The translations under genes and the position numbers were made by a program. Source: Candidatus Omnitrophota bacterium (lineage in GTDB: Bacteria > Omnitrophota > Koll11 > Gygaellales > JAQTUY01). Taken from it: a stretch of 9,535 nucleotides of DNA. The stretch lies in assembly GCA_028707105.1 (NCBI GenBank), contig JAQTUY010000054.1, forward strand, positions 1 to 9,535. The letters are read 5' to 3'. Below the pieces are notes generated by a model. That model was not told the origin of the DNA and made no database searches. It was given only the letters and a program-made list of their open reading frames with translations. This document shows, piece by piece, positions 6,094 to 9,535 of this stretch (position 1 is the stretch's first letter; each line of letters opens with the position of its first letter).

Positions 6094-7050
6094 ATGAACG
6101 AAAAAATATTGAACCTGCTCAGGAATTCCAATGATTACGTGTCCGGCGAGGAGATCAGCCACCGCCTGGGAGTGAGCCGCCAGGCTTTCTGGAAGCATAT
6201 CCAGGATCTTAAGGGTATGGGCTATGACATCGAGGCTGTCCCGCACCTGGGATACCGCCTGGTGTCATTACCGGACCGGCTTTTTGCTTCAGAGATCGAA
6301 AGAGGCTTGGATACTAAATTTATGGGCCGCAAGATCTATTATTTTGATTCCTCCTCTTCAACCAACGATATAGCGATGCAGCTAGCTTCCAAAGGCGCGC
6401 CCGAAGGGACGATAATATTATCCGAGTCCCAGACCAAAGGCCGGGGCAGGTTAGACCGCGCCTGGATATCCCCTAAATATAAAGGCATATACCTATCTTT
6501 CATTTTAAAACCCGATATCCTGCCTAAGGACGCTCCTATCCTCACGTTGCTGGCGGGTGTAAGCGCCTGCGAGGCGTTAAAAGAGGTGTGCGGGGTCGAT
6601 TCCCTGATAAAGTGGCCGAACGATATCCTGGCGCAGAATAAGAAGATAGGCGGGATACTGACTGAGCTTAGCGCTGAAACAGATGAGATCCATCATATCG
6701 TGGTCGGAATAGGCTTAAACGTCAATAATGACAAAAAAAGCCTTCTGCCCTCGGCAACTTCGGTGAGGGAATTAAAAGGAGAGAACGCCAGCCGTTTAAA
6801 GCTGCTGCAGGAACTTCTGCGCCGCCTCGAGGAAAATTATCTTGTTTTTCAAAAGAAGGGCGGAGCGGCGGCCATCGAGAAGTGGCGGCGTCTGTCCGAT
6901 ACGCTTGGAAGGCACGTGCGGATCCTTTCGCATAAAGAGCATATCGAGGGCCAGGCAACGGATATCGACACCGACGGAGGCCTGTTGGTAAGGCAAGGCA
7001 GCGGTATCAGTCGCAAGGTGATGTCCGGGGACGTAGTCCACTGCAGGTAA
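6094..7050 (+). CDS. birA: Bifunctional BirA: biotin-protein ligase and biotin repressor
   Basis: The protein has 318 residues in three parts: an N-terminal winged helix (about 1-55, with SGEEISHRLGVSRQAFWKHIQDL), a catalytic ligase domain (about 76-265) and a C-terminal SH3-like domain (about 270-318). The ATP/biotin loop GRGRLDRAW (116-124), KWPNDI (173-178), KKIGGIL (183-189) and IVVGIGLNVNN are all intact. It makes biotinyl-AMP and attaches biotin to a lysine of carboxylase carrier proteins; with the HTH present it should also bind DNA as a dimer of the biotinyl-AMP form. The frame is open from 5875, inside nifS, but family start and context favour ATG 6094, 7 nt after the nifS stop, with only a weak purine-rich SD. 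A perfect BirA half-site begins immediately after its stop codon, in front of the outer-membrane receptor gene, giving it an evident target. Confidence 0.94.
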   Translation: MNEKILNLLRNSNDYVSGEEISHRLGVSRQAFWKHIQDLKGMGYDIEAVPHLGYRLVSLPDRLFASEIERGLDTKFMGRKIYYFDSSSSTNDIAMQLASKGAPEGTIILSESQTKGRGRLDRAWISPKYKGIYLSFILKPDILPKDAPILTLLAGVSACEALKEVCGVDSLIKWPNDILAQNKKIGGILTELSAETDEIHHIVVGIGLNVNNDKKSLLPSATSVRELKGENASRLKLLQELLRRLEENYLVFQKKGGAAAIEKWRRLSDTLGRHVRILSHKEHIEGQATDIDTDGGLLVRQGSGISRKVMSGDVVHCR

Positions 7051-7082
7051 TTGTAAACCATAATTTAAAATATAGTTGACAA
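7051..7082 (+). promoter_or_regulatory. BirA operator (biotin box) upstream of the TonB-dependent receptor
   Basis: TTGTAAACC (7051-7059) is identical to the left half-site of the known BirA operator. The right half AGTTGACAA (7074-7082) matches 7 of 9 of the consensus GGTTTACAA. The spacer is 14 nt, within the known range of about 14-16, and AT-rich as in E. coli. The right half covers the -35 hexamer of the next promoter, so bound BirA would block transcription. The site begins right after the birA stop codon. Confidence 0.82.
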
Positions 7083-7104
7083 TAGCGCCGCGCTTGTTTA
7101 TAGT
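7076..7104 (+). promoter_or_regulatory. Promoter of the TonB-dependent receptor gene
   Basis: TTGACA (7076-7081) is followed by a 17-nt spacer and TATAGT (7099-7104). The expected start near 7110-7112 is only about 5 nt before ATG 7116, so the transcript would be almost leaderless, and no Shine-Dalgarno is seen. The -35 lies inside the right arm of the BirA operator, implying repression when biotin is abundant. Confidence 0.75.
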
Positions 7105-7115
7105 AATCAGATACT

Positions 7116-8993
7116 ATGGACAAGTGCGTTTTTTTTATACTTTCGTGGCCACAAAACCGCGCCATTTATGGCGCGGATGGAGCCTGGCCACTCAAGTATT
7201 CCACAAAGAAACCAGGGGCTTTAGCCCGTGGAGTATTCATTATTTTTGCCCTGGCCGCCTGCCGTCCCTGCCTGGCGCAGGAGGCTTTTTTTACTCTTGA
7301 GCCTATCGTTATTACCTCTCATGGTAACGCGAGCCAGGAGAGTTACTCCGAAGAGGTCATCAGCGCACGGCAGCTGCGGTCAGAGGGAGCGGGTATCTTA
7401 TCAGACAGTCTGGAGTATGTTTCGGGTGTTGACCTGCGCAATCGCGGTAAGTTCGGCGTGCAGGGTGACTTATCCCTGCGCGGATCAACGTTTGAACAAA
7501 CAGCTGTTTTACTCGACGGCATCAAGATAAACGATCCCCAGACAGGGCATTATAGCCTGGATATACCATTGACAAGTTTTGACGTAGATAGCATCGAAAT
7601 ATTTAAAGAAGGCCTATCCTCGCGTTTTGGAAGCGGGGCTTTTGCCGGAGCGGTCAATATCCATACCAAAAGACCGGTCCGCAGGGTCCTGAATTCCGAG
7701 GCCGTCTTTGGAGAGCACGCGTTATTCGGACAAGGCATATCCCTGAGCGTTTCTGAAGGCGATACCTCGGGCAGGGTATCTTTTGAACACAAGATATCCA
7801 AAGGAGACAGGCCGGATACGGATTTTGAATACCAAACAAGCACTGTATATGTTATCAAAAAAAATGATTTATTTACCGTCGATGGCTTGTTTGGATATCA
7901 AAAGAAGGATTACGGCGCCGGAAGTTTTTATTCCAATTTATTCCCCGCCGAGGAGGAACATATCCAGTCGCTATTTTTTAAGAGCGGACTGGAATGTAAA
8001 GAAGTTGTCTTTGAGCCGGCGTTTAATCTTTTTCTGCGCCAGCACCGCGACAAATTTATCCTGGACCGCGATGACCCGGGCTTTGTGAATTATCATACTA
8101 CCTATGTTTATGGATTTAATTCGCAAGCTGAGGCGCCGGTGGGCTGGGGCCGTTTACTACCCGGGTTTGACCTGGCTGAGGAAGAGATGAGCTCCACAAA
8201 TTTAGGAAAACACAGCCGTTTTAATACCGGCCCGTCTTTGGCATTTGTCCCGGAACTGGGGAGTAAATTTAGCGCGGACTTCAGGGTGCGGTTTGATCAT
8301 TATACAAATTTATCCTGGCAGGAATCTTACAATGCCGCGTTAGGTTATGACTTAAGTGACCGGTTCAAGGTAAAGGGTTCTTTAGGGAGAGCTTTCAGAA
8401 TTCCTACCTTTACCGAGCTTTATTATTCCGACCCCGGCAATGTCGGTAATCCCCTCCTGGGCATTGAGAAGTCCGATAATTTCCGGCTGGGGCTTGAGTT
8501 TGGCAATGAGTATATAGAAGCGACGCTGGAAGGTTTTTATCGCAAGGGCCAAAACCTGATAGATTGGGTACGGACCTCTTCTTCTGTTCCCTGGCAGGCT
8601 GCTAATCTGGGTAAGGCGGACTTTCGGGGAGCCGAGTTTAAAATGAAATTCAAACACTGCTCTTTATCCTACACCTTTACCGATGTGGTCAGGGCAGCAA
8701 GCGGGTTTTTTTCTAAATATGCTTTGGACGTGCTAAGAAGTCAGCTGATCTTAGGCCTGAACTATCAATTTTCCGGGATCAGCTCAAATGTGCAATTGTC
8801 TTATAACGAAAGATATTACGGAGAAACTTATTTTCTGGCCGATCTGTATATTTCTAAAACGATAAAACGCCGCGGTTATTCCCTTGAGCCCTTCATAAAA
8901 ATAGACAATCTTACCGACGCCAGCTATTCCGAAATAGGCGGCGTCCTTCAGCCCGGCAGGTGGATCCAGGGCGGAGTGAAGCTGGAGTGGTAA
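7116..8993 (+). CDS. TonB-dependent outer-membrane receptor, BtuB-like, probably biotin-regulated
   Basis: This 625-residue protein has a hydrophobic export segment VFIIFALAACRPCLA (40-54), a probable Ton box EPIVITS (62-68), a plug domain at about 78-186 (LSDSLEYVSGVDLRNRG, GDLSLRGSTFEQTAVLLDGIKIND, FGSGAFAGAVNIHTKRP) and a beta-barrel to the end. The barrel closes with a terminal Trp (GGVKLEW), as usual for outer-membrane barrels. Such receptors import scarce ligands using TonB/ExbBD energy. The plug resembles BtuB-type vitamin receptors, and the BirA operator over the promoter points to biotin or a precursor as ligand; this is inference. ATG 7116 is the only ATG before the export segment, but the 30 codons between MDKCVFFIL and VFIIF encode two hairpin repeats and look inserted. 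LAAC (46-49) also resembles a lipobox, though a CLA-Q signal peptidase I site is more usual here. Confidence 0.9.
   Translation: MDKCVFFILSWPQNRAIYGADGAWPLKYSTKKPGALARGVFIIFALAACRPCLAQEAFFTLEPIVITSHGNASQESYSEEVISARQLRSEGAGILSDSLEYVSGVDLRNRGKFGVQGDLSLRGSTFEQTAVLLDGIKINDPQTGHYSLDIPLTSFDVDSIEIFKEGLSSRFGSGAFAGAVNIHTKRPVRRVLNSEAVFGEHALFGQGISLSVSEGDTSGRVSFEHKISKGDRPDTDFEYQTSTVYVIKKNDLFTVDGLFGYQKKDYGAGSFYSNLFPAEEEHIQSLFFKSGLECKEVVFEPAFNLFLRQHRDKFILDRDDPGFVNYHTTYVYGFNSQAEAPVGWGRLLPGFDLAEEEMSSTNLGKHSRFNTGPSLAFVPELGSKFSADFRVRFDHYTNLSWQESYNAALGYDLSDRFKVKGSLGRAFRIPTFTELYYSDPGNVGNPLLGIEKSDNFRLGLEFGNEYIEATLEGFYRKGQNLIDWVRTSSSVPWQAANLGKADFRGAEFKMKFKHCSLSYTFTDVVRAASGFFSKYALDVLRSQLILGLNYQFSGISSNVQLSYNERYYGETYFLADLYISKTIKRRGYSLEPFIKIDNLTDASYSEIGGVLQPGRWIQGGVKLEW
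7149..7182 (+). repeat. TTTA-loop hairpin unit A (REP or IS200/IS605-end-like)
   Basis: The unit begins with CCACAAA (7149-7155). It contains CCGCGCCA (7157-7164), loop TTTA and TGGCGCGG (7169-7176), a perfect 8-bp stem, and ends with TGGAG (7178-7182). An outer stem GTGGCCA (7145-7151) with TGGCCAC (7185-7191) wraps it. It shares its layout with unit B downstream. Both lie inside the reading frame of the receptor's export-signal region. Confidence 0.6.
7201..7233 (+). repeat. TTTA-loop hairpin unit B, flanked by a 7-bp direct repeat
   Basis: The unit starts with CCACAAA (7201-7207). It has CCA-g-GGGC (7212-7219), loop TTTA, GCCC-g-TGG (7224-7231) with one G-G mismatch, and ends in TGGAG (7229-7233). 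The form CC..GGGCTTTAGCCC..GG is typical of IS200/IS605-family right-end hairpins and related REP palindromes. AGTATTC occurs on both sides (7195-7201 and 7232-7238). No transposase gene is present. Confidence 0.55.
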
Positions 8994-8998
8994 TGCTC

Positions 8999-9026
8999 TT
9001 GACCTTCTTTTCATTTGGCTTATAAT
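8999..9026 (+). promoter_or_regulatory. Promoter for the kinase-like gene
   Basis: TTGACC (8999-9004), a 16-nt spacer and a perfect TATAAT (9021-9026). The expected transcription start at about 9033 practically coincides with the ATG at 9034, so the mRNA would be leaderless. There is no Shine-Dalgarno. It starts 6 nt after the receptor stop codon; no terminator is seen between the two genes. Confidence 0.7.
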
Positions 9027-9033
9027 ATGTTTT

Positions 9034-9535
9034 ATGCTTGATAAAACTATCTCCAACCGCTACAAGCTAAGCGAAGAACTTATTTCCGACCCTCTAGGCA
9101 CTCTCTATAAAGCCCAGGATCTTAGCGAAAACAAACCTGTTTTCGTAAGCCTGCTATCCGAAAAATCTCTTGGCCGTCCCCTGGAAGTACTTCTTCGTTT
9201 TAAAAGAGCGGCTGAACAGGCCTCTAGGCTGAACCATCCTGACCTGCTGAAGATCGTAGAAGTAGCCGAATCCGACGGCAAGATCCATTTAGTATATGAA
9301 TCTTTTGATTCTCAGGTTCTATCCAAATTCATTAACCAACCCTGGGATATCGATAATGCCGTAAGCGTTATCCTGCAGATATCATCAGCTTTAGCTGTCG
9401 CCCATGAGCAGAATATTCAGCACCAGGCTATCCAACCGGCTAATATCCTTCTAAGCCGATCCCAGCCTCAAACCGCAAAACTCTTTAACTTCGGTTTTTC
9501 TATACTAAAAGACATTAGTAAAATTACTGAAAGGG
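9034..9535 (+). CDS. Kinase-fold protein lacking catalytic residues (pseudokinase), 5' part only
   Basis: An open frame of 167 codons runs off the window end. It begins MLDKTISNRYKLSEELISDPLGTLYKAQDL, the N-lobe opening of Hanks-type Ser/Thr kinases. It continues with an alphaC-like helix (FKRAAEQASRLNHPDLLKIVEV, about 56-77), a hinge-like HLVYESF and a C-lobe helix ISSALAVAHEQNI. The key residues are changed. The glycine-rich loop reads ISDPLG. The VAIK lysine is replaced (PVFVSLL, S39). HRD is HQA (130-132), and the catalytic-loop lysine is Gln in IQPANILL while Asn is kept. DFG is NFG (152-154). Phosphotransfer is therefore unlikely, and a regulatory or scaffolding role is more plausible. 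Pyrimidine-ending Leu, Ser and Pro codons look commoner than in the sulfur genes, by eye only. Further domains may follow beyond the window. Confidence 0.75.
   Translation, partial: MLDKTISNRYKLSEELISDPLGTLYKAQDLSENKPVFVSLLSEKSLGRPLEVLLRFKRAAEQASRLNHPDLLKIVEVAESDGKIHLVYESFDSQVLSKFINQPWDIDNAVSVILQISSALAVAHEQNIQHQAIQPANILLSRSQPQTAKLFNFGFSILKDISKITER

Noticed and set aside
7105..7240. Structured region before the receptor export segment considered as a cobalamin or other known riboswitch
   Set aside because: No B12-box-like sequence or other known aptamer core was recognised. The hairpins lie downstream of the only plausible ATG, and they pair better as two REP-like units.
7228..7530. Open frame in another + frame across the receptor start
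   Set aside because: It encodes no recognisable domain and is overlapped by the conserved plug-domain frame. It is a shadow.
9005..9033. Terminator between the receptor gene and the kinase-like gene
   Set aside because: The T-rich stretch has no preceding stem; the sequence is better read as a promoter with TTGACC and TATAAT.

Overview
The window looks like part of the chromosome of an anaerobic, diderm (Gram-negative-type) bacterium. The signs are a TonB-dependent outer-membrane receptor, a methanogen/anaerobe-type homocysteine-synthesis pair, several Fe-S proteins and strong sigma70-type promoters. GC content looks balanced by eye. A candidate-phylum lineage such as Omnitrophota would fit, but this is an impression from gene content and not a demonstrated assignment. 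All genes supported here lie on the + strand.

Layout: (1) 1-527, the 3' end of an AmrS-type radical SAM gene. (2) 528-689, a gene-free stretch with three successive inverted repeats. (3) 690-911, a minimal NifU/Nfu Fe-S domain protein. (4) 951-1476, a consensus promoter with overlapping dyads, then an Rrf2/IscR-like regulator with three cluster-type cysteines. (5) 1536-7050, a tight same-strand series: cysteine synthase (cysK), HcyBio/DUF39 homocysteine-synthesis protein, NIL-domain 2x[4Fe-4S] ferredoxin, LarE-type PP-loop sulfur transferase, NifS/IscS cysteine desulfurase and bifunctional BirA. Several stops and starts overlap, so it is probably one operon. (6) 7051-8993, a BtuB-like TonB-dependent receptor whose promoter is overlapped by a near-consensus BirA operator. 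(7) 9034-9535, the start of a kinase-fold protein that lacks the catalytic residues of a protein kinase.

How the genes fit together: regions 3-5 form a sulfur-trafficking island. It covers sulfide to cysteine (CysK), sulfide plus aspartate semialdehyde to homocysteine (HcyBio with NIL-ferredoxin, by analogy to Methanosarcina), mobilisation of cysteine sulfur (NifS), ATP-dependent sulfur transfer (LarE) and Fe-S assembly (Nfu). It is headed by a regulator that probably senses Fe-S or sulfur status. BirA at the end, followed at once by its own operator and an outer-membrane receptor, suggests the receptor imports biotin or a biotin precursor and is shut off when biotin is plentiful.

The most unusual points are the BirA box over the receptor promoter; a tandem pair of TTTA-loop hairpins lying in frame inside the receptor's signal-peptide coding region, as if a small REP/IS200-IS605-derived element had inserted there; a LarE with three cysteines and no larA/B/C partners in view; the pseudokinase; and two promoters placed so close to their start codons that the mRNAs would be almost leaderless.
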